Positions 12,529 through 26,136 of a DNA stretch of 64,000 bases are shown here, in pieces. The stretch's first letter is position 1. Every line of letters starts with the position of its first letter. The notes under the pieces were generated by a model that worked only from the letters and a program-made list of their open reading frames with translations, ran no database searches and was not told the origin of the DNA. Made by a program: the position numbers and the translations under genes. Origin of the DNA: Cochliopodium minus (Eukaryota > Discosea > Himatismenida > Cochliopodiidae); contig JAMYWO010000113.1 of assembly GCA_024220525.1 (NCBI GenBank), positions 64,065 to 128,064 on the forward strand, read 5' to 3'.

Positions 12529-14141
12529 TTATTTAGCTTTGAACATGTCATCAATTAAACGCCAGAGAACGGAAAAAAGAAGACCTTGGAGACCATTGGC
12601 CAAAATACGAGTGCTGAGACCTCTACCCATCAACCCAAGAACACCATCTTTTTGGATGATTTGGCGGGTAGCATCATAATAACTAAATAAAAAATAATTT
12701 TAAAAAAAATAAAAAATTTATTTTAAAAAATTTCTTTTTTTTTTACCTGATAGATTCTGCGTGGGTTTGTTTGGTGGTTTTAATTACTCTGACAGAGTTA
12801 CTGATGGTGTCAGAGATAACGGAGGAGACGAAACCCATGGTAGCGTTTCTGAGCAACTTGGTAGGGAGATTGTAAGGCAAAGGGAGGTTCTTGTCAAGAT
12901 AATTGTAGGTGAAAAACCAAGGGAAATGTCCGACCAAGGTAGCACCTGAAGCAGCAAGAGATCCGTGCCTTCCAAAAAAAAAAAATTGAATTGAAGAAAA
13001 AAATTTTAAAAAAAAAATTGAAAAAAATGAAAATTAAAAAAAAATAAAAAATTTTAAATAAAAATACCATAAAACTCTGACACCATTGTTTCTGATCTTT
13101 TCTGTCAACATAGGAAATCCTTTTTTACCTTCTACCTGCATGATAGTTTTCACTGCATCAATTGGCATTAAGAAGATTCTGAAACCTGCTGCTGCAAAAG
13201 AAGCGCACATAGTCTTGGTACCTACGTTCAAGTCCTTGGTTGATTCCAATTCGTTCAACAATTGAAGTACTCCAGTGTTTGCTATTAAACAAAAAGTAAA
13301 TGAGGATGTTTTAGGCTTTAAATTTAATTTATATAAAAAAAAAAGATTAAAATTAAGAAATAATGAAGATTTTCACTATCATCTTTATAAATTGAATTAA
13401 CTTTTAAAATAATCTTTTTTAAAAATGAAAAAACTTTATATAAAGAAAGATATAAGATTTATTTGGAATATATTTTATTTTAGATAAATAAATATTTAGG
13501 AGATATACACTATTTAATAAAGATTAAAAAGCAATAAAAATAATTTGAGAAATGAACAATTAATCATCAAAAAATATTGTCTAAATTTGTTGATATATGA
13601 AATTTAAAAGCAAATTAAAGATTTAATTGATAAGAGATCATTTTTTTTACCAGCAGTATCTCCAAATCTTGCGAGAGGTCCTTGTGCCAATGCAGGGAAA
13701 TATCCTCTATAAAAACGAATCACTCCTCCATCTTTGTACAAGGTTTTCAATGCAGTAAGCATAGAAGTACCATGTCTGTATTGATAGTTCATGGTGGTTC
13801 TCAACCACTTTATAAAAAAAAGGGTTAATTCAATATAGGTTTTAACTTTTAAAATTATATGATCAATCTCACTCATTTGGATTAATATTGATTGTTATGC
13901 AAATCTTTATAGCTCTTAATGTAAATAATATTTAAAAAATTAAAATTTTTTTTTACCATCAATGTTGAAACTTGGATGACCATAGCCTATCGAATAAAAA
14001 CAAATTGTCAGATATAAAAAAATAACTGGCATAATTTTTTCTTACAGCAGCTCCAGATGTTCCTGATTGATATGCTCTTTTACCAGCATTCTTAAAAACA
14101 TTTTTGACAGTTTCTAATGCATCTTTTTTGTCAGTCGACAT
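12529..14141 (-). CDS. Mitochondrial carrier family protein, atypical signature
   Basis: Six-helix inner-membrane transporter of the SLC25 type; substrate unknown. The start at 14141 gives MSTDKKDALETVKNVF. Three repeats can be traced: VIQVSTLM joined to WLRTTMNYQYRHG, then YKDGGVIRFYRGYFPALAQG and FGDTA; a second with MPIDAVKTIMQVEGKKG and LWYGSLAASGATLVGHF; a third with SVISDTISNSVRVIKTTKQ and DGVLGLMGRGLSTRILAN, ending FKAK. Only the middle repeat keeps the Px[DE]xx[KR] signature; repeats 1 and 3 have no proline at that position (V-S-T and S-D-T). About seven exons and roughly 310 residues, normal length. Carriers with degenerate signatures exist as a subfamily, so this is probably functional rather than decayed. 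Confidence 0.82.
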
Positions 14142-14521
14142 TTGCCTTTTTTTTTTATTTTATTTAATATTTATTTTATCTCACTTTTTTCTTCTTTTTG
14201 GAATGGAATAAATCTAAATTCAACAAAAATTGATCTTTCAAATCAAAAAACCTTTAATTTTTTTTTTGTTTTTTGATTATTATTTTTGAGGGAGAATTCC
14301 TTTTACAAGAAGGATCAAAGCGGAAGATATTTCTTCCAAATCAAAATCTTATAGAGAAATTTAATATCAGTGAATAAAAAAAAAATTAAAAAATTAAACT
14401 TCCCAAAAAATCCCCTTTTTCAATTTAAAATATTTCCTCCAAATAAAGTTTACTCCACAAAGTTTTCTTTTTTTTTTTTTTTAACAAAATAACAAATTTT
14501 AATTAAACAAAAGGAAGGTTT
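14142..14521. other. Intergenic stretch
   Basis: AT-rich spacer between the start of the carrier gene and the 3' end of spastin, both on the minus strand. I see no convincing exon. It should contain the carrier promoter and the spastin polyadenylation region. Confidence 0.5.
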
Positions 14522-16867
<2,346 letters not shown>

Positions 16868-17079
16868 ATTTATATTGTAAATTGAAAAAGAAAAACCTCA
16901 ATTTTTTTTTAATTATTTTTTAAATGTTTTATCTCGCTGAAACAAATAAAGTGAAAAAATTTATCAGCAAAAATAAAAAATGAATCGAAAAAAAGCATAA
17001 AAATTAAAAAAAAGAAAAAAGTTTGTTTTGTTATTTTCAATCTGATTTAATCTGAATCCTGATTGGGATAAAGTTTGTT

Positions 17080-18574
17080 TTATTGAAAGCTAAAGGTGAC
17101 TTGGGAAGGAGATTGAATAGATCCTTTAGTGTTACAGATAGGATTTGGAGAAACTAGATTTGATAAAAGGATTGATAAATGGTAATTAAAGATTTGATAA
17201 ATGATAATATTGAGATTCAAAAACTATCTTTTTTTTTACCAAATGCATTCCAAGATGGAGATACAGATGAACCTTGGGAAGTCAATGACAACTTTGAAAA
17301 GACACAGGTGTTGGTAGGCAAGTAAGAGCATCCTCCTGAGAAAGAAAGTAAATAAAAAACAAATTTAATTTAAATGAAATAAAAAAAAGGCTACCACCAC
17401 ATCCGTAACATTCTGTTGAAAAGTAAAATGAGAAAAATTTAAAAATATTTTCCAAAAAAAAAAAATTTGTTACCAATGGTGTTGAAGGACCATGGTTGAG
17501 ACAAGAGTCTTTGTCTGCTTACTTTGATTTCAGAAGTTTTCCCGGTTTGGGTACTGGTACCCCCGATGTACCAGTCTGAGGAGGAAAGTCTGGTCATGTT
17601 ACCATAGATATTGTCTCCTGCATTAACCAAGATTTCTCTGGATACTATTACACCACTGTTCAAAGTTACATACCCTGATAAATGAAAAATGAAAAATAAA
17701 ATGATTAAATAAAAAATAAATGAAATTAAAAATGATTAAATAAATTGAATGGAAACAAAAGAAAAAAGATAAATAAAAGCTTTTTACATGATTTTACTGA
17801 CCAACCACTTCCTGAACTTGCAGGGTATTGGAGAACAGGTTGGATCTATTCACAAATATTACAAAAATTATTAATAAAAAAAAAAAGAGTTACAATGTCG
17901 AATACAGAAGGTTCAGGGTCCACCAAAGGAACCCAGTCGTTGTTTTGGAGACCAGTGAAGATATAAAGTACTTCAGGATCATTACTTTTATTAGAAAAAA
18001 AAAAGTAATGTTGAAAAGAAGTAAATAGTTTAAATTCTAACCTTGGGTTGTTTGGAACTGAAAAATATCCAAGAAAGGTATCAAAGGTTGCTTTGTTTGA
18101 TCTTTCATAAGAAGTATATGCCAACTGAGATAAATTTTATTAATTCTTAAAATTTGGAGAAATATCTTTTGTTTCTAACCCATCCATCATATTCAAGAGG
18201 ACTGTTTGTTCTGTTAAATTTTTTGTAATTTGCTTTTTTATGTTCTGCAATCAATTTGTGTACGTTATATATGCAAGAGTTCAACAATCTGAGTGTTCCA
18301 TCAGGAGACTTCACATAGGTAAAACCATTTCTTTCTTGGATTTCTGATCCAGATTCAACTTCATGAACGCTATGATAAAAAATTATAAATATATTTGGAA
18401 TTTGTAATTTCCTTTTCTTTATATTTTATATCTTGATAAAAAACACTAAATACTTAATGATAAATCTTGATTAATTTACCATTCTTCTGGGATACGACCC
18501 ATAGGAGTTGGAATAGATTTGCTCAAAGCAAAAGAAATGCAAAAAATTGCCAAAATCAAAATAAAGAATTTCAT
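17080..18574 (-). CDS. Secreted protein of unknown function
   Basis: Not recognised. The N-terminus MKFFILILAIFCISFALSKS is a clear signal peptide, so the product enters the secretory route. Exons in order give VHEVESGSEIQERNGFTYV, LLNSCIYNVHKLIAEHKKAN, LAYTSYERSNKATFDTFLGY, VLYIFTGLQNNDWVPLVDP, a WSV stretch, GDNIYGNMTRLSSSDWYIGG, SEIKVSRQRLLSQPWSFNTI, a short cysteine exon ECYGCGG, and SYLPTNTCVFSKLSLTSQG. The last exon ends PSQVTFSFQ. Recurring Trp and Gly with a Cys-rich cluster near the C-terminus suggest a beta-sandwich, possibly carbohydrate-binding, extracellular protein; that is inference. About eight exons, roughly 350 residues. The family may be described elsewhere; I could not name it. 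Confidence 0.7.
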
Positions 18575-18702
18575 TTTTTTTTTTTGATTTTTCTTTATTT
18601 GTTATTTCATTAAGATTTGTTTTAGCAAGAGATAGTTTCATCATAATAGAATCAAATATTAAGAAAATAATAATATATTTTAATTTTTATTCATGATTCA
18701 AT

Positions 18703-19536
18703 TTATTTTGCAGCAGTCTTTTTTCCAGCAACAGCCTTGTTTCCTTTTCTTCCGGTAGTTTTGGTATGTTGTCCACGTACCTTAATTCCCCAATGATGAC
18801 GAAGACCTCTGTGAGCTCTCATTTTTTTCATTCTTTCGATATCTTCACGAAGTTTTGAGTCAAGACCGTTAGAAATGACTTGATAGTTGGTTCCATCTTC
18901 GATATCTTTTCTTCTATTGAGAAACCAAACAGGAATATTAAAATCAGAAGGTTTTCTAATTACATTAATAACTTTTTCTACATCTCTAACTTTATATTCT
19001 CCAGCTCTTTTTGAAAAAAAATAGAAAAATTAAGATTTATATTTCATTTAAGTGAATTTGGTATTTCTTTTAAAGTATATATTCAGAAACAGATTAATCA
19101 TCAAAAAAGAATTTTATTATGTTAGGGGAATCTTAATTATCATCATTTAAATGTACTTTTTCATTAAAGGGTTTTATTTAAATTTTTTATTACCTTCTAT
19201 GTGGGTCTAATCCAGCTTTTTTACATGCGAGGGTTGCCAATCTGACACCAATACCTTTAATAGAAGTGAGTGCATATGCGAGTTTTTTACGACCATCAAC
19301 GTTGGTGTTCTAATTATATATAATGAATATAAATATAAAAATTTAAGAATATTTTGAGATGTATAATATAAAATAATCTCTTCTTTGTATAGAGATAATT
19401 TATATTCATTAATTTATTTCATGATAATAAAATTATTGTTTGTGTTATATATTATCTAATTTGTTTGATCTATTAGAATTTTTACCTCAATACGGAGAAT
19501 GTGAGTAAAATCCTTTTCTTTAATAACGAGTGTCAT
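18703..19536 (-). CDS. RPS18: 40S ribosomal protein S18 (uS13)
   Basis: Small-subunit protein at the head of the 40S, contacting the 60S through bridge B1. The start [20 protein letters not shown] is typical of eukaryotic uS13. Further blocks are [74 protein letters not shown] and [17 protein letters not shown], ending in a lysine-rich tail. Three exons; roughly 155 residues, full length. Confidence 0.96.
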
Positions 19537-20096
19537 TTGCTGGACAAAATAAATACCTTTTTTTATTTTTTTTATATTTATATTAAATATAAAAAATAAA
19601 AAAAAATAAGATCTCTATTCATTAATTGGATGCTTTTAATAATATAAAATAATAATAAAAAAAAAAAATTCAAATACAACAAAATTTGAAAGTGAAAGAT
19701 TAAAGAATTTAAGAGATATAGTTTGAATAATGCAATTGTTGAAATACTATGTGAGATATCTAATTCATTACATTTATCAATACTTTGTGATCTCTTTAAT
19801 GAATGTTTCATGATTATTTCTATTATATTAAAAAGAATCCTTTGGATTTGATAATTAAAGGTATTCAAGAAATGAAATTTGGGAATTATCAAATTCAACA
19901 AAAATTAATATTTTAGTTCATTCTATTTATGTATATGCAATCCAAAATTGTTGGTATTTAACCTAAAATAAGTACTCATTCAAATCATATTTTGAACAAC
20001 CAAAACAATTAATTTAATTTTTTAATGTGATGAGTGTTCTATTTTCTTGATACACTATATATAATTATAAAAAAAAAAAAATTTGAAATAACCAGA
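19537..20096. other. Intergenic region between divergent RPS18 and RAMP4 genes
   Basis: About 560 bp of AT-rich sequence. Short open stretches occur on both strands around 19680-19900, but none shows a recognisable motif or a consistent exon structure. It presumably holds promoters for both genes. An uncalled small RNA cannot be excluded by eye. Confidence 0.45.
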
Positions 20097-20518
20097 ATGA
20101 GAGTAAATATAACATTTTTTTTTTTTGAAAACAACATCATAATTAATTTTAACCCTCTATCCAAAAGGGAAGTGGAAGTAAATCACCAACTGCTATGAAG
20201 AAAAAAGCAAATAGCTTCAATAAAAATATTACCAAAAGAGGAAAAACTTCTCATTCAAAAGAGGTAAATTGCAATTTGAAAAATGAGACAAATTTAAAAA
20301 ATGAAAAATATATTTAAAATTTTTATCCATATTTTAGAAAGATTCAGGTAAATTGCCAGTACCACCTTGGGTCATCATTTTCTTTGTTTTCGTAGTTGTT
20401 GGATCATGTAATGATTTTTTTTACTCTTTGTCTATTCATTAAATATTTTTTTCTCTAATCACAAATATGAATACTATTAAAAAAAATAGCTTTACTCTCA
20501 ATTGTTGGAAAATACTAA
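20097..20518 (+). CDS. SERP1: RAMP4/SERP1-like tail-anchored ER protein
   Basis: Small translocon-associated protein that stabilises nascent membrane proteins at the Sec61 channel. It is split over four short exons. Exon 1 is MR (20097-20102). Exon 2 gives GSGSKSPTAMKKKANSFNKN and ITKRGKTSHSKE, where NSFNKNITKRGKT matches the HSKNITQRGNV block of human RAMP4. Exon 3 begins KDSGKLPVPPW and leads into the anchor VIIFFVFVVVGS. Exon 4 supplies SLLSIVGKY and TAA. Phases agree at every junction. About 67 residues, the usual size. The single C-terminal transmembrane helix with almost no lumenal tail fits the family. Confidence 0.85.
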
Positions 20519-20850
20519 TAAAAAGAATGGATAAAAAATGATAGTATGGGATTGAAAAAAATGATTTATTAAATTATTAAAAAACAAAATCAATATCTTT
20601 TCTTAAATAATGAACAAAGTTAACATTTTTTTAAAGTCATTTCACCTTCTCAAAAACCCAATATTTTGATGAAAAAAGTTTCATTTTTGAAAAAAACCTT
20701 TATCCAAAATTCTAGATGTGAAAGAAACTTGATTAGGTGAAGATAATTGGAGTATAGTTAAATAACTTTTATTAATACTAAGAAATAAAATAAAGAATTG
20801 TTTTGAACAATTTTTGAATAACTCTTTTTGTGTGAAGAAAAAAAGAAGAT
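20519..20850. other. Intergenic stretch between convergent genes
   Basis: AT-rich spacer between the 3' ends of RAMP4 (+) and eL19 (-). I see no gene in it; it should hold the two polyadenylation regions. Confidence 0.5.
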
Positions 20851-21420
20851 TTATTTTGATTCTTTCTTTTCGGTGGTTCCTTCAGATTTATTTTTTCTGT
20901 TAGCTCTGATTTTTCTATTTCTGAGACGACGAGCATTAGCTTGTTCTTCAAGAGTATTAACACGTTTTTGTTCATTTTTAGCTTTGTGGATGTATTCCAT
21001 AAGGACACGTTTGTTTTTGAATACGTTACCTTTTACTTTAAGATACAATTCATGGTAAAGTTTTCTGTCAATTTTTTGTGCATCTCTAAATCTTTTCAAC
21101 ATTCTTCTTAAAATACGAAGTCTCTTCATCCAGATGACATGTTCTGGCAATCTAGCATTACGAGTACCTTTTCTACTACCTGGTCCCATATGTCTACCTT
21201 TTCTCTTTGCCTCCTTTCTCTTTCTGACGGTTTCTCTTGAATGAATTGCAGGTTTTTTTTTGTTGATCAAACCATCTTTAACGAGTTTTCTTACATCTTT
21301 ACGAGAGTTTGCGACAGAGATTTCAGAGATTTCGTTAGGATCGAGCCAAACTTTCTTTTTACCGCAATTCAAAATACTTGCAGCAAGTCTTTTTTGTATT
21401 TTAAGGGAAATGCCAACCAT
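20851..21420 (-). CDS. RPL19: 60S ribosomal protein L19 (eL19)
   Basis: Large-subunit protein with a globular N-terminal domain and a long basic helix. The single exon begins [20 protein letters not shown] and continues [39 protein letters not shown], the glycine/arginine block [37 protein letters not shown] and [20 protein letters not shown], ending in a basic Lys/Arg tail. 189 residues, normal length. It is the only clearly intronless conserved gene in the window. Confidence 0.97.
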   Translation of the reverse strand: MVGISLKIQKRLAASILNCGKKKVWLDPNEISEISVANSRKDVRKLVKDGLINKKKPAIHSRETVRKRKEAKRKGRHMGPGSRKGTRNARLPEHVIWMKRLRILRRMLKRFRDAQKIDRKLYHELYLKVKGNVFKNKRVLMEYIHKAKNEQKRVNTLEEQANARRLRNRKIRANRKNKSEGTTEKKESK

Positions 21421-22043
21421 TCAAGAGCTAATTATATTAAAGATTGATATAATAAAAAAAAATCAATATTTTTAAAAAAATCTTTCTTGTGATTTTCTTT
21501 TTAATGGGCATTGATATTTGCAAAGATAAATTCAGATATAATTTTATTTATCTTTTATTGAGTATTTATAATGTATTATTTGAAATACAGTATTTAAAAA
21601 AATAGAGAATTTGCAATATATACCTTACAATCTTTAGGGATTTTTTTTTATTTTATATATAAATATGATATATTTTAATTATAAATTTATAAAAAAAAAT
21701 TATCTTATTCAAACATAGGATGCAATGTAAATTATAATTCAAATATTCAGTTTTATATTTTGAAAAAACAAAAAAATTGGTCTAATTTTCCGAAATAAAC
21801 AATCATTGAAGTTTTCTCATTCACTTGAAATTCATTATTTTGAAAATTTTTGATCAAAAATTTTACAAAACTTTTGTTCTTTTTATCATATCATCCAAAA
21901 ATTTAAGAAATTTTAATCAAAGATTGTTTATCAAATCAATTTTGTCTTTTTAACATTGTTTTCATGATTTTTGAGAATTTTAATGAAAGAAAATAAAATA
22001 AAATTGAAAAAAATTCTCATATATTCAATTATTTTTTTATAAG
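21421..22043. other. Intergenic region between divergent RPL19 and U2SURP genes
   Basis: About 620 bp, strongly AT-rich with long A and T runs. No exon or repeat stands out. It must contain both promoters. Confidence 0.5.
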
Positions 22044-24475
22044 ATGAAGAAAGATGATAAAATATTTGAAGGATTATCAAAATCTACATTAGAGCAAGTG
22101 AATTCCAATGTAGATAAATTTCTTATGGCGAATAAAAGAAAGAAGACACAATATGAAATAAATCAAGAAGAGCAAAAGAAGAAATTGAAGGCAAATTAAA
22201 AATTAAAAAAAATAAAATTCAAATATTTTTGTACGCAAAATCCTCTCTAACAAATCTCTTCCAATATGAAAAATATTATAAATATAAAAACTTGTATAAA
22301 CAGACTGAAGAAGAAGAAACCAAAGCAATATTAGAAGAATTTACAAAATCATTTGATGAGCCTATCAATCAGCCCACTATGTTCGTTCGAGGAGGGACAA
22401 TCAACCCAAATAGCAATCCTCCAATGGAAAATCCATTTGTATCTGCAGGAGTATTAAAGAATGGTACAGTATTCGAGAAGAATGAGCCAAAAGTGATGGA
22501 ATATCCAAATCCAAGTCCAAATCCAAATCCAAATCCATCTCGAGAATATATAATGATGATTCCCAAACCCAAAGAAGAAGAAAAACCAAGGGAACATCAA
22601 CCAACAAAGAAGTTACTTGAAGATCTGAAAAATGATCTGGCAAAGTATTTTTTATTTCTTTTTTTTTTTTGATCAACAAAATTAACAATTTTTATACTTC
22701 TATTTCCATTTAACCCCTTCAAGACACAAGGAAAAAGGAAGGAAATACGATCAAAGGGAATTTTCGGAAACTACCAATCTATACATAAGAGGAATATCTT
22801 TAAATGTAATGAAAATTTCTTTTTTTTAAACATAAATATCTTTCTTTATTAATTTACATAATTTAAATACATTTTATGCAGTATTTATTTCTAAAATTTT
22901 TTAAAACGTAATAAAACGAATCAAATTTGTTTTAAACTTTTGGTTTAGATTACAGAAACATTATTTGAGAAAGAATTTTCGAGATTTGGTCCAATTTACA
23001 GCGTCAAAGTGATGAAGCCAAGATTCGAAAATGAAAAACCTAAGGACCTGACAGGCTTTGTCTGCTTCAAAAACAGGAGGAATGCAGAGCAAGCCAAGAA
23101 AGAAATGGACGGAAAGAGAATAATGGGGCACACACTAAACATCCAATGGGGAAAACACGTCCCTGAAGCAACAAAGGAAACCAGTAATTATTTTGTTCTA
23201 AATTTTTTTTTTGTTGATTATTTTTAATAAAAAACTTTTTTTTGACAGACATAAACCTTCCTGTCATCAGGTCTGAAATAAGACAAAACGAAAACAACAA
23301 TCCCAAGTTTTCTTCTTCTGTGGAAAGTACTTATTATGTACCCTCGCTCATCACTTATCCCATCTTAGTCAAATTTCCTGTCGACGTAAAAGTAAAAGAT
23401 TTGATAGGTAATATTTTTTTTTTTTTTTTTTTTTGATTTTTTTTTTTTCATTATTTTTTTTTTTTTTGATAGATAAAACTGCAATTTATGTCTGCCAATA
23501 TGGATCCGTCTTCGAAAAGTTCATCACTGAAAAGGAGAAGAACAACTCTAATTATTTCTTTTTGAAAATCTCTTCTCCTGTCGAAGGGGAACAGCTGTAT
23601 TATAGATGGAGGGTATTCTCTTTGCTCAACGGAGACACCTTAGAAAAATGGGCATTAGAACCTTTTCAAATGTTTAAAAGTAAAAAAAAAAACAATATTT
23701 TTATTTCCATAAATATTTTTTTTATTTTTAAAATTCTTTTCTTTTTTTAAGATGGTTCTTATTTTTTCCCCCCTCCTCGACATGATGATGGGAAAATTAC
23801 TGGGTATGGAGAGTATGGCTACGATGACGTCGATTGGCCATTTCCCCAACAACACAAAAAACTTCCTGAAGAAGAGTTTAAGATATTGCTAAGCATAATT
23901 GGTAAAGAAAAATAATTTTAGTTTTTTTTTGATTTTATTGCTTATTCTTAATGTTAATTTTTTATTTTTCATTCATTTTTTTATTTTTTATTTTTATTTT
24001 TATTTATTTTTAGTTTTTATTTTCAATTTTCATTTTTGTATTTTTATTTTTTTTTTATTTTTAAAAAGAAAATTTGAACACTGAGAGAAACTCTGTGAAA
24101 GAAGCAATGGGCTTTTGCATCGACAACACGAAATACTCCTTCCACATCTGTCTGGAGATCCAGAAAAAGATAAAAAGCGCCAAAACAGGTGTCCCCTCCA
24201 AAGTGGCACTCCTCTATTTAATCTCCGACATACTGAGTAACACTACCAACACTAGGTTGACTAACATCATCGATTTTAAAAGCCATTTTCAGTCCATTTT
24301 GCTTTCCATTTTCGAAAGTTTGAAATCTACTTATCACACTATTGGTGGCCGTGTTTCTTCTACCAATTTTATGGAGCAGGTTGTTCGGGTTGTCAAAGTT
24401 TGGGAGATTTGGTGCATTTTTTCTGTCGATTTTATCAAAAATTTGAAAAGTCGTTCTGGATTTTTTGATAAATAA
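22044..24475 (+). CDS. U2SURP: U2 snRNP-associated SURP protein (SR140)
   Basis: Splicing factor bound to the U2 snRNP. Order of parts: an N-terminal helical region (VDKFLMANKRKKTQYEINQE), the block TMFVRGGTINPNSNPP (human TFVRGGVVN), an RRM with TTNLYIRGISLNITETLFEK, GFVCFKNRRNAEQAKKEMDG and LNIQWGKHVP, a SURP module (DKTAIYVCQYGSVFEKFI; YYRWRVFSLLNGDTLEKW; FQMFKNGSYFFPPP), and a CID (NTERNSVKEAMGFCIDN; KVALLYLISDILSN; VWEIWCIFSVDFIKNL). It stops right after the CID, so the long RS tail of animal homologues is absent. Intron 1 (22191-22303) is GC-AG. A run of NP repeats lies near residue 110. Confidence 0.92.
22191..22303 (+). other. GC-AG intron in U2SURP
   Basis: The exon before it ends AAATTGAAG and is followed by GCAAAT, the window's common GTAAAT donor with T changed to C; no usable GT occurs before the in-frame stop. 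The acceptor is ATAAACAG. The join keeps phase 0 and places EEQKKKLK directly before TEEEETKAILEEF, matching the order in human U2SURP. Confidence 0.75.
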
Positions 24476-24521
24476 TTATAAAAATTTAATAAAAAATAAA
24501 AAATTTGCTTTTTTTGAATAA

Positions 24522-26136
24522 ATGGAAGAATTTGGATTTGATAAATTTCAATTCCTCAAAGAATTACAAGTAATTTTAGAAGGAGAAACATTCATTTTTG
24601 GGAATGATGAAGAACTGAGAGAAGCTTTGGAAAAAAGAGATTTGTCCTCTTTGAAAGGTATAAAATAAACAAGAATGTATAAGAAGAAATTGATATCTTC
24701 TCAATAATATCAGATATCTCATAATTTTCATCTGCTCCTTAATAGATAAAAATGAATACACTCCTCTCCATAAAGTTTTTATGAATGAAAAAAGGGAATA
24801 TGAAATGGAGAAAATAAAATTTCTGATAGAATACAAATGTGATCCTAGAGCAAAGGGTTATCTGAACCAGACACCTCTCCATCTTTTGTTCGAAAGAGAT
24901 GGAGAATATCCAATGAAAGTGTTGAAAGAATTTGATGTTGATGTTGATGTAATTGATGATCTAGGTGATTCAATATTACACAAGGCATGTATTCACAACA
25001 AAAATTTTGAAGTAATAAAGTATTTGATAAATGAAAAGCATTTGAGCATTGACAAGGGAGGCTCACGGGGATTAACCCCTTTTTTATGTTCAATTAGATT
25101 AAACAATTTTGAAATCATTAAATATTTCGTTGAAGAACAAAAATGTGATATAAACGAAATAGATCCTTACAATAATAGAGTTCTTCATCTTGCTTGTGGA
25201 GAAAACAGTAATTTGAAACTGATGAGTTATTTAATTGACAATAAAGCAGACACAAACATAAAGAATGTAAATGAAAACACTCCATTTGAGGTTTTGATAA
25301 TGAAATCAAAAGATGTGGAATTGGTGAGTTATCTCCTTCAAAAAACTCATTTCGAAAATGAAGAAGTAAAAAAAAAAATTTTTTTAACTTGCCTGTACAA
25401 CAAAAGTATTGATGTTGTTCGATTTTTGTTGGATCAATTCGATTATTCCAAATTTGATGTTGGTGAATTTTTTTTAAATTTTTTGTATGTGAACAATAAC
25501 ATTGAGATTCTAAAATATTTGGTTGAAGAAAAGAAATTTGATTTGAAATGGATTAATAGAAAAGGACACTCTCTTTTCCAATACTCTTGTCAGTCTTATT
25601 ACACTTCTTTTGAAGTTTTCAAATATCTCCTTGAAAAACATGAGTATGATTTGAATGAAGAGAACCAAATGGGTGTTTCTTCTCTTTACAATATCATTAC
25701 TAGAATTAAAGAAAATGAATTGGAAGAATTTTTGATTTTCTCTTTGTCAAAAGGTGGAAATTTTAATTTTAAAACAGTTACAACAAAAGAAACTTCACCC
25801 TTGATCAAACTGAAAAAATTTTTCAAAAAAAAAAAAGATCTGATCACTTTGATAGAAAGAATTTTTGGAGATTATAAAAATAGGACTCTTTGGAATGTAG
25901 ACAATCATCAATTCTTTCCAAAAAAAATAAAAACTATAGTTTTTGAATTCATCCTTTCTTTAAAAACTATTTCTCTAAAAAATTTTGGAATAAAGTCAAC
26001 AAATATGTTTATTTTTTTGACAAAAAATATTTTAAAAACAAAATTTTATTTTTTTTTTCTTTTTAAAACTGGTATTGATAAGAGGACAAATAATGGAGAT
26101 TATCAAAACTTTTGGGTTGATCATCCAACTGTGTAG
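24522..26136 (+). CDS. Ankyrin-repeat protein
   Basis: A 45-residue first exon (MEEFGFDKFQFLKELQVIL to DLSSLK) joins through a short intron to a long exon of about nine ankyrin repeats. Examples are EYTPLHKVFMNEKREYEME, NQTPLHLLFERDGEYPMKVL, GDSILHKACIHNKNFEVIKY, GLTPFLCSIRLNNFEIIKYF and NRVLHLACGENSNLKLMSYL. Later repeats are more diverged, and the C-terminus is basic and hydrophobic with no recognised domain. A protein-binding scaffold with unknown partners. The last 70 bp overlap the final exon of the minus-strand MORN/UBR gene; the true 3' end may lie earlier or be formed by a splice I cannot see. Confidence 0.85.

Noticed and set aside
19578-19901. 107-codon minus-strand frame between RPS18 and RAMP4
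   Set aside because: No family motif, no consistent exon structure, and it ends in low-complexity hydrophobic sequence; kept as intergenic.
22369-22688. Minus-strand frame with Gly/Phe and Leu/Asp dipeptide repeats
   Set aside because: Shadow of the NP-repeat stretch of U2SURP on the plus strand.
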